From the NCBI GenBank assembly GCA_020631735.1, contig CM036160.1, forward strand, positions 5,254,407-5,318,406: 64,000 bases of DNA, read 5' to 3'. This DNA is from Saccharum officinarum (Eukaryota; Streptophyta; Magnoliopsida; Poales; Poaceae). Under the pieces are notes generated by a model. It did not search any database, was not told where the DNA came from, and saw only the letters and a program-made list of their open reading frames with translations. Below, piece by piece: positions 23,261 through 35,320 of this stretch (within the stretch, counting starts at the first letter, position 1; every line of letters starts with the position of its first letter). Both the position numbers and the translations under genes were made by a program.

Positions 23261-25431
23261 CACTCGTGACCGTGAGCACGGCTGTTATAACAGTTTTACA
23301 CTCTGCAGAGGTTGTACACTTTCACTGTGAGTCATGTTGCTCATATGCCCGGATTAATTACTCCCAAAACACTTCCAAGGTGAGCAGGCAGGGAAACACT
23401 ATGAAGCCTTTAAAGGTTCGTCTAACAAGTTAGGGCCGCTAGGTTTCCAAAGTCAGTCTGTGTGATTCACCACGCAGGGATCCACAGTCTGCTCTACCCC
23501 ATTTGCGCCACAAGGGTAACCTCTAACAAGCTAGAAAAGGTCCTTCTATATGACTAAAACCAGAGCCATTTTAGCCCTCACAGTTGTACTGTAAATCCTG
23601 AATTTTTGCTTACAGATAAGTCCTTATGGAGTAACGAGAGAGCACCAAATAACCCCATGCTCTAGTACCCTTTAACAGTAATAAAATTATCTTTTATTGT
23701 TTATTGCATACTCCATTAGTCAAATTACATGATCATAGTTCATGTTGAGCACTAGCAATACTAATCCATGCAATATAATAGGTATCAAGGAATAAGATCA
23801 ACACTAAGTCATCCTTAACAAGGAATATATGCATAATGATATTATTTGCTTAATATGAATAGGACAACAAGGATAATCCCATGCTATACTTGCCTTGCTC
23901 AAACTGGTCCTGGTGATCTTGTTCGTAGTAAAACTTCTGATCTCCAATGAATTGCTCACCGTCTATACTCGATCAACAATAGCAACAACATTCATCCAGA
24001 ACAATCATGCATAAACAAACAAGACTATAATTAGAACAGTACACCAATAGTAAGAAAATAAGATAAAAAGTTTTTAAAACGAATCTACAACTCGCTAGGA
24101 TCACACAGACGCAAAGATCACGAAAAACGGAGCTAAAACGACGAAGTTATGCATTTACGAAGATTTCCTATAGAAAAGTAATTACTTTAATTCAAGCTCG
24201 AAAATAAATTGTCACAAACCTACTGAACAGTCCTACTAACATGTAGAGCTCTTAATTACGAACCTAATGCAATTTGAACGGATCAAATCGGAGTTAAAAC
24301 GGATGAATTATGACTAAAACAAACTCAGTGGCAAAACTGTAATTAGCTGAAAACGTATTTTGAATGAACTGAGATCAAACTACGCTTTCAAACGGATATT
24401 ACGCAATACGGAAGTACGCTTTGGACTGTGGGTTAATCAATTGAAAAATATAGGGTGTCTTTAGCAAAATGCGCATCCGAACCGGTATCGTTCAATTACA
24501 GCCGTTGGATTCAAAGTAGACGGCTCATAACGGATCGGGACGAACGGGGCGGCGATCCGACCGGGAAAATACGCCGGCGACCAAATCCACGGCGGCGCCA
24601 TCGCCGGAGTTCGCTAGAACTCGAAACCGAGCATCATTCGACGAAATAAAAGTACCGAGATGGAGTACAAGGCAATGCGATCTCACCAAGGTCGATTGCG
24701 AGGGCGGAGCTATCCCGAAGTGGCCGCGGCGCTCGAGATAGCGGCCGGTCACGTCGGAGATCCGAGCGGTGCTTCCTCGAGATGTTTTGGGTGCTTCGCG
24801 TCGAGATAGGATGGGGCGAAAGGATCACGGGCTCGGTTTTTATAGCCCGAAGGCAATTCCAAGGAAGGAAAGGGGAGATTGAGGGGAGGATTCGATTTCG
24901 GTAGTTTAGGAAAGGAAGATTCGACGGCGGCTTGGGGAGGAAGACGACGTCGCCAGACGCGCGGGGTCCACCGGTCAGCGAAACACAGAGAAAGAAGGCG
25001 CGTCAGCGCGCGAGCTGGGCCGGCGGTGCATGCGCGAGCCAGGTCGCGGGCGATAATGGGCTCGGCCCAGGCGGGACGCGACGCGCGCGCTGAGGCGGGG
25101 GATGGGTCACTCGGCTCGGAAGGCAAGCGGGCCGCGGGGAAAGAAATGGGCTGCCGGGCCGAAAGCGAGGAGAAGGAAATTTTTCTTTTTCTTTTTCCTT
25201 TTCAATTATTTCAAAGCATTTTCAAATGATTTTGAAACCTAATTTGAATTTAAACCAAACCACTCATCACAAAAATTTAAATGCAACAGCATGAGTGCAC
25301 AAACATGTTTCTACTCTTATATTTGATTTTAAGTTAATAAAAGTTATTATTACTCTAAATTTGCATGGTCACAAAATTGTATAAAATCATATTTTCCTTT
25401 TTTTTAATATCCAAAATTTTAGGGTGTTACA
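23257..25431 (-). repeat. Partial chromovirus LTR, copy 2
   Basis: Matches 12885-15060. It lacks the first part of the LTR in plus coordinates and ends in the same host junction, GGGTGTTACA followed by TGGCTGAAGG, at 25431/25432. It is therefore a copy of the same insertion event. It keeps the TATA motif near 24836-24846. Confidence 0.9.
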
Positions 25432-26328
25432 TGGCTGAAGGCCATTAACAGACTTACCTTGTTTTCTTGCTGCAGCTAGAACTGATGTACTACCCTTATT
25501 TTTATCTATGCTGTCATCAGTCGAAGGCCTCAGTCAGTCTCATGCTCATTGTTCTCAGATCCTGCTCCCAGTGCGTACAAAGATAGTCCTTACTATTTTG
25601 TGTCCAACTACCTATTTGCAAGGAATATTAAACGAACCTAGCAAATGAGTTATTCATAAATTTGTATTGGAGTTAGCCAAACTCCTCTGATTTCATGCCA
25701 AAAGTAAAAGAGGAAAAATTTTCATAATCATACACAGTATTAAATTGTAAATAATTCTTGAAGGTCAATCATTTTTGGACAAGTTAGTACACTATTAGGG
25801 TAGGGTATGTATATTGTTTATAGATTGTTTAATACAGTGCCACTAATATTGAGACGACTTAGCAACTTGTACAATAGATTGCCTTTTAAGTTGTCTCCTA
25901 GTAATTTAGAATCTTTAATTTGTGCATAGAACAAAGTAAGGGTTATGAGTTGCATGACAATAACCACTTGTAGTACACTACTTCATAAGTTGCCTCATAG
26001 TTCTAAATTTTAGCTTACGAGGCCTTTGCTTCGAGATACAACTACTTCTTTCTCTTATCTTCGTCTCATTTTTCTCTCTTTTCTCCACGTCATAAAAATC
26101 CAATGTCACTGATGAAACAATCTATTGCATTGCTTACATGCACTAATATACTTTCCTTTTAAGGACAACCGTATTTGTCCATGCCCATGAGCTACCTAGC
26201 AAGTATTGCATCCAGTCCAGTTTATAAGACAAAATTTGACATGCAACAGCCTCCTAAGCTATATATTTAAAATTCGTTTATTTATTATTATATTACTTAT
26301 GATTTTTACCTATCAATGTTGGACAGTA

Positions 26329-26587
26329 CTTCCTCCGTATCGGATTTAGAAGTCGTTTAGTACAGCGACATGGTCTCCAAAATACAACTTTGACCTTTTG
26401 TTTTTATAAAAAATATTTATGGAAAAGTGATATATTTATACTTTTATGAAAATATTTTTCAAGACAAATCTATTCATATAATTTTTACATTTGCAAACTC
26501 AACAACTTAAAAGTTATTGATGATTTATATTCTCAATGTTTGACCCAAACCTTGTCCAAAACGACTTCTAAATCCGATACGGGGGAG
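26329..26587. mobile_element. Stowaway-like MITE, copy 2
   Basis: Second copy of 15953-16211, the same 259-bp length and TA flanks. Its left end reads CTTCCTCCGTATCGG, closer to the Stowaway consensus. Confidence 0.85.
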
Positions 26588-26733
26588 TACATCTGATAGC
26601 AAAATGTGAGAATATCAATTTTGTATTGCAACAGTTAGAAATTATCGGTCAAATTATTAGTAATTATTAATTAAAGATTGTAACACGTTTGCATTCTTGT
26701 AACTAAAGGCACGGCGCAAGCCACCGAGTCTAT

Positions 26734-26840
26734 TTTTTCCCCAAGTGAGACCCACCTGTCCGAGGGGTGGTGCCCCATGCCGGTTGCTCTTTTTCCCCAA
26801 GTCAGACCCACCTGTCAGAGGGGTGGTGCCCCATGCCGGT
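26734..26840. repeat. Two-copy 56-bp tandem repeat, copy 2
   Basis: Counterpart of 16359-16465 with the same 56-bp period. Confidence 0.8.
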
Positions 26841-27405
26841 CCAACCGGACCAGATTCAAGTGAAGCAAACTCCGCTAGTTTCAGTTTCCAGAGCATGGAC
26901 TGAGCACCTTAAATGTTCTGAAACATTATGGAGACATCGATTGCCACTAGATGGATGCCCAACTCCTGGACATTGACATCTGATACAAGTTATGTTCCCA
27001 GCAATGCACAATAACATCCACCCACTACCTGAATTATGCTAAGTAGAGTAAAACTGTAAAAAAAAGATAGCTAACTTTTAGCCAATGTCCTGAACACAAC
27101 AAACCTGTAGTTCAGAAAGAACTAAACCTCTAAACTAAGAATGCCAAATGTGTGTAATGTAACTCAGTACATTCTTCTCAACCTTTCATGCTTTCAGATT
27201 AGAACCCAAGAAACATGACTAAAACAGTTCAAAAGTTCATGTGGTTTGCATTTGCCACCTTGAGTTCTTAAAGAATTGCAAAACAAATTCATACTCTCTG
27301 TTCTGAAACCATCAGAATCCAATTACATGTACTCTCGGCAAACTATATGCTATCCTAATTTTTTCTCTGTTCTAGTATCCCATTCCCACAACTTGGTGTT
27401 CTTCT

Positions 27406-28476
27406 TCATCTCCTTGGGATCTCTGAATCTCCTGCATCTCCCCGGGGCATGACCGACTTAGATTTGGTTAGGGTCACGAGCGCCTGCAGAGCGGCGAGGT
27501 GGAACCCGCACTGGGGACAGTGCAACTGGGCCGCCGCAGCTGGGGCACCCGTGGCTGTCGCCTTGAAAGCCGACACCGCGCCAAAGCTCTCGGCGTCGGC
27601 CACCGCCACCCTCATCTTCTTGTGTGCAGGCGGCGAAACCAACAAGTCCTCGTCATCCGCCAACACCGCCTTATTCTTCGTGCAGGGCGCCACGGCCATG
27701 GTCATGCCGGAGACCTCGTCGTCGCCTGCCGCCTTCTTCGTGAGAAGAGGCGCTGTCATCACTATGGTAGTGGCCATGCCGTCCGAGTTCTTGCTATGCC
27801 GTTGCCGTCTTGCTGTCACAGCGTTGGAGTCCTCATCGTCGACCGCCTTGCTCTTCCCGCAAGAAAACATTGTTTCCGCGGACAGAGACACGCCGGAGCG
27901 CACGTCGTCGTCACCGTCGGGCGCCACCGCAGGACCATGGTTGCGCGGGCTGCGGTACATCTTACACAGCACGAGGCCCTCGACCTTCCTCCCGAGGCCA
28001 TCGTGGTGAAGGTGGAACTCCGCCATTATCCAGCCAGCTCGGGCGTCCACACCAGCGTCGCCCCTCCGCATGAAGGAAAAACTCTGGCGGTAGCCGACGT
28101 GACGTCCGCCGTCGAGGTGGTCGACGACGTTCTTGGGCGCGGCCTCGCTGTGCCAGCACCCCGTGCCGTCAGCGACGGCGCGCACCTTGCGCCGATCGCG
28201 GGGACTCTTGGTGCGCAGCGGGCTTAGGAAGTACCACGTGTAGTTGCCGTCCAGGGAGACGGCCGGATTGAATCTCCGCGCCAGCTCCTCAGGGTCAGCG
28301 GAGTACAGGTCCGCCGCGTGCACGTACGCGCCCGCGCCGCCTGCCTTGGTGTCGCCGGAGGTCACCCACGGCCGCAGGAAGTCCTTCACGAGCGTCACGT
28401 CACAGGGCTGCGCGTACAGCGCCACAGCCGGCGTCGGCGACGGCGACGTCGGGCCGGCGCGGGACATGGGGAGCAT
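27406..28476 (-). CDS. NAC-domain-like transcription factor (divergent), intact frame
   Basis: Single-exon frame of 356 residues, starting MLPMSRAGPTSPSP and ending GDSEIPRR. The N-terminal half follows the five NAC subdomains in order. DVTLVKDFLRPWV is A-like, YVHAADLYSADPEELARRF is B-like, and YTWYFLSP...GTGCWHSEAAPK is C-like. VGYRQSFSFM...GWIMAEFHLHH is D-like and EGLVLCKMYRSPR is E-like. NAC proteins bind DNA in the nucleus and regulate transcription. The canonical LPPGFRFHPTDEEL opening is missing and the fold is diverged, so the assignment rests on the ordered blocks. The C-terminal half is low complexity (Ala, Thr, Asp, Lys) with a Lys-rich patch PPAHKKMRV and CPQCGFHLAAL. The frame is open further upstream, but the start at 28476 is preferred because a TATA-like box lies about 90 bp before it. 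Confidence 0.72.
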   Translation of the reverse strand: MLPMSRAGPTSPSPTPAVALYAQPCDVTLVKDFLRPWVTSGDTKAGGAGAYVHAADLYSADPEELARRFNPAVSLDGNYTWYFLSPLRTKSPRDRRKVRAVADGTGCWHSEAAPKNVVDHLDGGRHVGYRQSFSFMRRGDAGVDARAGWIMAEFHLHHDGLGRKVEGLVLCKMYRSPRNHGPAVAPDGDDDVRSGVSLSAETMFSCGKSKAVDDEDSNAVTARRQRHSKNSDGMATTIVMTAPLLTKKAAGDDEVSGMTMAVAPCTKNKAVLADDEDLLVSPPAHKKMRVAVADAESFGAVSAFKATATGAPAAAAQLHCPQCGFHLAALQALVTLTKSKSVMPRGDAGDSEIPRR

Positions 28477-28561
28477 GGAGAAGGAGGTCGTCGGCTTGGA
28501 GTTCGCGGTGAAGATCGAACGAGCGATCGAGCATATGGAATGTGTGCGAGCGACGCACGGT

Positions 28562-28571
28562 TGTTTATAGG
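28562..28571 (-). promoter_or_regulatory. TATA box of the NAC-like gene
   Basis: CCTATAAACA on the minus strand, 86-95 bases before the chosen ATG. That leaves room for a 5' UTR of roughly 55-65 bases. It is conserved at 18184-18193 in copy 1. Confidence 0.6.
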
Positions 28572-29763
28572 TGGGCTCACAACTTCGACTCGGAATCGAA
28601 GAGGAGAGGCGGCGTCCCGTGTACGCCACGCGCAGCGGGAGCGGTTGGGATGCCCGGATGGGTCTCCGACTCCGAGAGTCCGAGCCTGGATTCCCTACCT
28701 TTCCTTGTTGTGCTGGGCCTGTCTGATCTTCTTCAAGGCTGGTCTCACACTCAGTACGGAGCGCACTAGAATTTGTCAGTCTTGGCTCTTTTTTTTTTTG
28801 CTTGTGCTCTGTTCCTACTCATGTTCGTCGTTGTAGGTGTTTTAAAAGAATCTCTAGACAAATTCATATGCGGCTTGCACTTCCAAAGTTTGATAAGCAT
28901 CACGATCTTGTTTGAACTTCCATATGTCTGCAAATAAAAAAAAGTTCCATATTGGACAACCAAATGTTTCGGAGGCCCATCAACACATGATTTTCTTTAT
29001 TTGTTGCATCCGAAATCGATGGCTCAGATCAAATCACTCAATCTCTACCATTACCTTCTTAATCAACATATGCACTAGCTCGATCCTGGCTGTCTCCTAT
29101 CACGCTCACCCCGCCACCTGATCCATCACCCTTCACCATGGCTTCACGCTAAAATCAATTTAACCTTTCATGCCATCCTTTTTTAACGATAAGGATCAGC
29201 GTCTCTCTGGACGGACGGACCAACCCGCTCACGCCGCTTGCCCACATCACAGAAAAAAAAGATAAGAAACCATTGACACGCACTCCGCTCTGTACCCGCG
29301 GCTACCGCAGGCGACACCGCCGCTCCCACCGTCGACGCCGCTAGCTCCGCACCGTCCGCGTCTCCGCCCCAGCCTCACCTTCCCCTCTCTCCCTCTCTCC
29401 CAACGTGGCCTAAAGCACGCCCAACTCTGCGTGCTGCGCATGATCAGCCCGGCAATGCCCCAACCGTGCGGTGCAGCCCCCGGTACCATGCCGCTCGCCC
29501 GCATCACGCGCCGTGTGCCTCCGCCCACTCTGCCTCGCTACTCCTTCCAATAGATCCGCTGCGCAGTGAGAGATCCGATGGTGGTGGGGACTACGACGTT
29601 GGCTGCAGGGCTGCGTGTCGAGCCCATCATACTAGCAGCTACGAAGGGGTCCCAACCGGCCTCGTAGTTGGCGGAGTCCATCTGGTCGATGGTGGCGACG
29701 GCGTGGCTGCCTCTGGTGAACTCCACACGATGTCGAGCCTCCATTTCGCATGCAGCAAGGAGA

Positions 29764-30165
29764 TGTTACGATGTGCTAAAAACACATGTTGCAAACATAC
29801 ATTTCAAGTGTTTCGGATGTTTGAGAGGTACGTATGTTGCAATTGTTTCAGATGAATGTTGCAAAAGTATATCAGAATGTTGCATATGTTGCAGTAGTTG
29901 TATATGTATGTTGCACAAGTCCGTTCCCAATGTTTCATTTGTGTTTTTGGACGTATTGTTGTAAGTGTATTTATCTGGATATTGTATACGTTTCACACAT
30001 ATGCTGCAAGTGTTTCATCTGGATATTGCGCATGTTTGCAATGGTTTTCAATTATTTTTCATGTGCTTTTCAAGTGTTTCAGCAGCATGTTTCAAATGTT
30101 TCATTTGTCTTCAGATGTATGTTGCAAGTGTTGCATCTAGATGCTTCAAAAGTAGATCAGGTGTT
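29764..30165. repeat. Degenerate TGTTGCAAGTGTTTCA repeat field, copy 2
   Basis: Counterpart of 19376-19770 with the same words and near-identical order. Confidence 0.6.
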
Positions 30166-30853
30166 GCATATGTTACAATACACGTGAGAAGCAGTCCCTG
30201 CGCATGGTCTGGCGGTGCCCGGGCGGCACGGGCTCCACATGGGCACGTGAAATAAACCCAGGCGCAGGCAGGGTCATGCTGGTTTTCTTTTGTGCGAGCA
30301 CGGGAAACTATAGCACGGGCTTCTGGACGCAGGCCTCAGGCCGGACGTCCGGGCAATAATGGTCCCTTTTTTTGTGCAATCACGGGTGTGCATTGTTGGT
30401 GCGAGCGTGAGAAACTGCAGTGCGGGCGTTTGGACGCGGGCCTCGGGCCGAATGTGCACCTGCCCTGCCGCGACGCACACTGATTGTTCTGTCGCTAGCC
30501 CGGCTTCATCAAGCTATCACCGTGACGTTTCCGTCTCTACCTTGACCAACCTCCGTCCTTCTGTTCCTGGCATATAGCTGCACCTCCGTCTCACATAACT
30601 CCCCTACCACCCATAGATCCCTAATTCCCTTCTAAGCCCGCTGGGATAGAGTAACTCTCTGCAACGATTCACAAATTGAATTTCATCAAGGCACGTGTAT
30701 AAATAGTTCCTTCCATTTTCTATTTATGGCCCAGTTTAGCTCAATGATTGCCCCTTTTTTCACCAACCACTTGGATTATACAAGCTTTTGTCGAGGGACA
30801 TGTGAGTCATCAGTACCTCGGACCAGGACATTACTGCCGGTTTGAACCCCCAT

Positions 30854-31160
30854 CACTACAGGAATTTGAACCGGCGGTACTAAATCGGCAGTGAGGTGCT
30901 GGTCCTATCACTACTGGTTCTTAAAAACCGGCAATGATAACAACCTTCACTACCGGTTCGTATTAGCAACCGGTAGTGTTGAGTTTAACAACACTACCGG
31001 TTCATCACCTAAGCCGATTGTGATATTTCTGTGATCACTACATGTTCAGGATTGGAACCAGCAGTGTTGATTTGGCCAACACTGCCGACCCAGTATTTGA
31101 GCTGGTAGTGCTATTTCTATCATCATCGCTGGCTTATTGAACTGGCAGTGATCTATTTTT
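30854..31160. mobile_element. CACTA transposon terminus, copy 2
   Basis: Counterpart of 20455-20760, starting CACTACAGGAATTTGAACCG with ACCGGTAGTG-like subterminal repeats. No partner end was seen. Confidence 0.65.
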
Positions 31161-31260
31161 TCAATATTGTTATTTAATAAATTATTTTTTCTCTATTTTT
31201 GTGTGATACTTTTTGTTTCCTATGGTTATGGTAATGTATACTAGACCCACATATATCACA

Positions 31261-31607
31261 TGTCAGGTATCAAAATACCCGGGGTATCCAACGGGAGGTA
31301 AAATACAGCACCCAACACGATGACAGCGTAAGGGGCAAAAAGCGCTGACAGTGTGTCAGCCGCTCAAGGCGCACCACCACTCAAGAGACTTGGAACCTGC
31401 TCCCTCTCTCGAAAGCTTGTAACCCCTACTACAAGCACCCCGGTGCAAGGCAACATGAACCGCAGCGAAACTCACTGGACGTAGGGCCGTTCATGCCCGA
31501 ACTAGTATACATCCTTGTGTCCACTTTGCATACCATCAGGGTCTAAACGCGTAGATACAAATTCACTAGTCGCTCTGTTTAGACAACCAGTTCTCTAGAC
31601 ACCAACA
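31261..31607. mobile_element. Solo LTR, copy 2
   Basis: Same 347-bp solo LTR and the same TCACA duplication (31256-31260 and 31608-31612) as at 20862-21208. Both copies thus derive from one insertion event. Confidence 0.85.
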
Positions 31608-32470
31608 TCACAAATCTATCAAGATTTATATTACAAATGTTACAGTAAATTATTTGCTACAATGACAATATATATATTAAATAGTCTATCAAACATTGAT
31701 TTATCATACTTTCATTGTACTTATTGGCCTGTGCATCCATGGCGTTGCTGTGAGCATGAGGCCCGCCGTCCATGTTACCAAGCAGCATCGCCGTGGAGGG
31801 AACCGCGTGAGGCTAGGAGAGGGAAGGGGAAGCGGACTTGTGTGACGGCGAAAAGGGAGGTAACCCTACTCATGCGAGCAGAGGGAAGGGGATGTGGAGT
31901 CATGTGACGGCGTGAGGGGAGGGAACCGTGCGACTCGGATGAGGGGAGGGAATGGTGGAGAAGCGGAGTCGCACTATGGCGCGAGGCGAGGAAACCGCGC
32001 GAGGTGCAGGCTGGGTGGCGCACTATGTGGTAGAAATAAGGTTTAGGAAATTAGGAGCAGCTTTAAATCTGGTTGATTGGAGAATGGGGCAGTTGTCAGG
32101 CCTAAATCATTTTACCATACCGTGTGGTGCCACCTGGCGTGCCTAGGGAGCAGGCTAGGCATGGCCCTTTGTGTCAGGTTGTGCTGGCCTGGGCCCGCAC
32201 AATACTAGGCTGTGCCATGCTTGGGCTGGGCCAAAAAGCCGTACTTCAGGATGGGCTATTGGGCTGCGGGCTGCATGACCTGCACAATTTTCGTGCTTTG
32301 TTTTTTCCAAAAAAAGAAGAAGGGAACTAGAAAATTTGTTCCTGTTTTGTTTTTAGACGTCATTGTATATGCAGGAACTCTAAACTCTTGGGCAATGAAC
32401 GGTCTCCCAAGATTTATGTTCACTTTAATGTGGACCTCAAAATTTGTGGCGCCGCACGCAAGCACAGCAA

Positions 32471-32708
32471 GGCCTTTTTTAGATCTAAAATTTTTTAGGA
32501 AAATTTTTGTAGTAATTTCATTATTATTTGACAAAATTTGTTTAACCATAGACTAACTCGGCTCAAAAGATTCGTCTCGACATTTACAGACAAGCTGTAC
32601 AATTAGTTATTTTTTTACCTACATTTAATGATCCATGCATGTGTCCAAAGATTCAATGTGACAGGTACTGTGCAAATTTTTTTAGGTGTTTTTGAACTAA
32701 ACAGGGCC
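32471..32708. mobile_element. Tourist-like MITE, copy 2
   Basis: Counterpart of 22090-22325. The right end reads GAACTAAACAGGGCC followed by TAA, closer to the family consensus. Several substitutions relative to copy 1 show real divergence between the two segments. Confidence 0.7.
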
Positions 32709-33267
32709 TAAATTGAATTGAAGGAGCCGATGAGTCTGCAACGCGCTAACGAGAGGAACTGCGCTGGCGTTTGGGATCCCCGGCTGTTCAGTTCCAGTCC
32801 TACTCCTATCCTATCTGCCTGCCAGACCCACCCCATCCCTTCAAGTAGCAGCAGCCTACTAGCAGTAGCGCGGTCCATTCCCTCCAGCTCATTTCACGAG
32901 TTCACCAACATGCCGCCGCGCTGTCTGCCGGAGCTGATGGAGATGGAGGATCTCGTTGAGGATATGCTCCTCCGCATCCTGCCCGACGACCCTCGCCCGT
33001 GCCGCTCTCGTCAGCAAGCGGTAGTGCCACTTCATCTGCGGCGTCGCTTCCGGCGCCGGTTCCGCAAGTTCCATGGCACGCCACCGTTGCTGGGCTTCGT
33101 CCGCCAGCGTGACGGCCGTACCGCGCTCGAGCGTGTCTTCCTCCCCTCGTCATCCTTTCACCCGCCCGATCACGCCGACCACCGCAGCTTTCGAGCCTGT
33201 GCTCCCATCACGACCACGTACTCGTTCACCAGAGTGATCCCGGAGGATCTCTTCGTATGTGGGATCC

Positions 33268-34200
33268 TGATGAGGACATCACTCATTCAGATGCACCCGT
33301 TGTTCCTCCATCCGTTAGCAAGGAGGTCCAATGACCCGAGCGCGAAGACGACAACTTAATTTAGACGTGAGCTCGTTTTTAAGTGATCTTTTTTATACTT
33401 TTAAGAATAGATTGCTACATAATGATGTTATATTAATTAGGAATATTGGAGAGAGTCATGATGAACTTAGAGGAAGTGGTGGAGGCGATGAGGACCAGCC
33501 AGGACGTCTAATAGAAGTCGGAGGCCCGGCCCAACATGATTTCGAGTCTGCTTCAGTTTACAGGACCAGTCTGTCTTGAACTGGTCACCTAGGACGCGTC
33601 CGTACTCCGTTTTCGATGATCCACATATGGTTGGAAAGCTAATTTGATAAGGAAGCCAATCCAAGTAGTTTCACGTCAAAAACTCTTCGGAATCCACAGA
33701 AATTGTCGAAACAAGTCAGCATCCAGATTCTGTCTAGGTGTTGCGTCACCGTATTTGGTCCAATGGACCGTGTATCGTCTTTGAGCCCATTAGGAGGGCG
33801 TGTCCAGGGTAGGCGGTGACCTAAGACCTTTATATTCATGTGCCACCGGCGTCATTAGGTTTTGGGGGGGGGTTTGCTTGGATCAAATTTGTCCTTTGAC
33901 AGTCTCTGATTCATCGGTTTGTGAGACCCCACTTTGAGAACTTAATATTTCATCTGCAGTTTGTCCCAATCTTGAGCTGCGTTCTTCCGAGTTCTTGCTT
34001 GTGTTCTTCGTTTCGCAGGCAGGGATTAGCCTTCATGGCGAGCTCAACCGGTTGGAGACACGGTTGATAACCAGAGGAGTAGTGGTGCTAAGATTGCAAG
34101 GTTCGGTCTTTCGATCTGAAGCCGGATTGGTGTGTCACTCTCCGTCTAAAACGATAGTTACCTTCTACCTAACGGAAGATCGGGAGTCACGTCCCCATCA
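33268..34200 (+). repeat. 5' LTR of the CRM-like element
   Basis: 933 bp, TG...CA ends, directly abutting the GATCC duplication. Its first 330 bp are homologous to the integrase C-terminal coding sequence in the 3' LTR, here without an intact frame. Confidence 0.88.
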
Positions 34201-34202
34201 AG

Positions 34203-34215
34203 TGGTGTTAAGAGC
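34203..34215 (+). promoter_or_regulatory. Primer-binding site, degenerate
   Basis: TGGTGTTAAGAGC starts two bases after the 5' LTR. It resembles the Met-tRNA-type PBS with several mismatches. Identity of the primer tRNA is not certain. Confidence 0.4.
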
Positions 34216-35320
34216 TAAGGTATACCGTCAGGTTCGCATTTATTCCCTAGTTTGAGTGTTTCGCATTTGTCGCATAGTCCAGAGCCATAATTGTTTTCCT
34301 GTTCTAGAACCTTTCCGCGCCATAGCCTTTGCAGATTTCAGTTTCAGAGTCCGTCGTGTTAGTTTGTGTCCTGATCGAGGTCTTGTTGCTGGTTAGTTTG
34401 TGTTAGAGTCCTGTCCGTATATTTTTTTTCCATCGTTTCCATCAAATTCTAGCCTCTGTGACCACTTTTGCGTGCATTATTCCTGTTTTGTCCTCTAATT
34501 CGGAGTCCAAACTTGAAATTGGTCCAGTTTTCGCGTACGAACTCGGATTTCGACGTTCCATATATCAAAATCGATCAGAATTTTTTTTTGGATCCATCCA
34601 TCCCTAGCTTTGCTGGGGTTCAAAAATTTTATTTTGGCCAAAAACTGGTCACAAGATCCTCTTTTCCGGGTCACAAGGTTTTTCTCAATTTTGGACCCAT
34701 CTTCTGAATTTTCCACAGGCCACGTCTTTCACTTGTTTAAGCTCAATTTTTTTGTGGTTACTTCTTGTGTGCTCCTAAGTGAAGAAAAAATATCAAAAAA
34801 TAAAAAGAAAAAGTCAAAGATTCCCAAAAACAACGACAGCCCAAAAATAGAGAAAAAAGAGGGGCAAAATTGGAATAATATCTAGAGGAGCACATAGAGG
34901 TGGTCGGTTTGAGCAGTGTTAGCGTGTGCTGTCTTGAGCTTTGTTCCTATTGCTTCTGGTATCCATCATACTTGTTTCTCTACACTTATTGTTACACATA
35001 CTTGGTACTTGAAACACGTAAGACCAACAACGAGAACAAGTAATTGGGACTATAATTCAGCATTATTATCTGTTACTGACTTGTGTGCCACATATACATA
35101 TTTTGCCTGCTTGTGTGCCTTCCTAGCTCTACATATTCTTCAGATCAGTATAGAAAAGGACCTTGCAATCGCGGTGCCACTTCCTCACAGGTACCACAAC
35201 CAAGCCATCGGTTGCCATCCTCTGCTCGTGTTGGTAAAAAACTTGGTAAGACGTGTGTGAGGGTGTGATTCCACCAACTGATCCTAAGTAGTTACTAGGA
35301 TCTTTTATTTATAACTAACC
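34216..35320 (+). other. Untranslated leader of the CRM-like element
   Basis: About 1.1 kb between PBS and gag without a conserved frame. It is AT-rich with A-runs near 34786-34870. No other feature is seen. Confidence 0.6.

Larger units (their letters stand above)
25432..33047. repeat. Second copy of the 15061-22674 segment
   Basis: Co-linear with 15061-22674 over about 7.6 kb. It carries the same Stowaway-like MITE, 56-bp tandem pair, NAC-like gene, TGTTGCA field, CACTA end, solo LTR, Tourist-like MITE and F-box start. Differences are scattered substitutions plus short indels, for example in the MITE at 32471-32708 and the AT tract near 31650. It begins before, and continues past, the point where copy 1 is cut by the N gap. 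Confidence 0.93.

Noticed and set aside
27449..28227. Long plus-strand frames opposite the NAC-like gene (also 17074-17696)
   Set aside because: Antisense shadows of a GC-rich coding region; the minus-strand frame carries the NAC-like blocks and the TATA-like box.
28477..28629. Upstream extension of the NAC-like frame to an earlier ATG at 28629
   Set aside because: It would place the start upstream of the TATA-like box at 28562-28571, and the extra residues show no family similarity.
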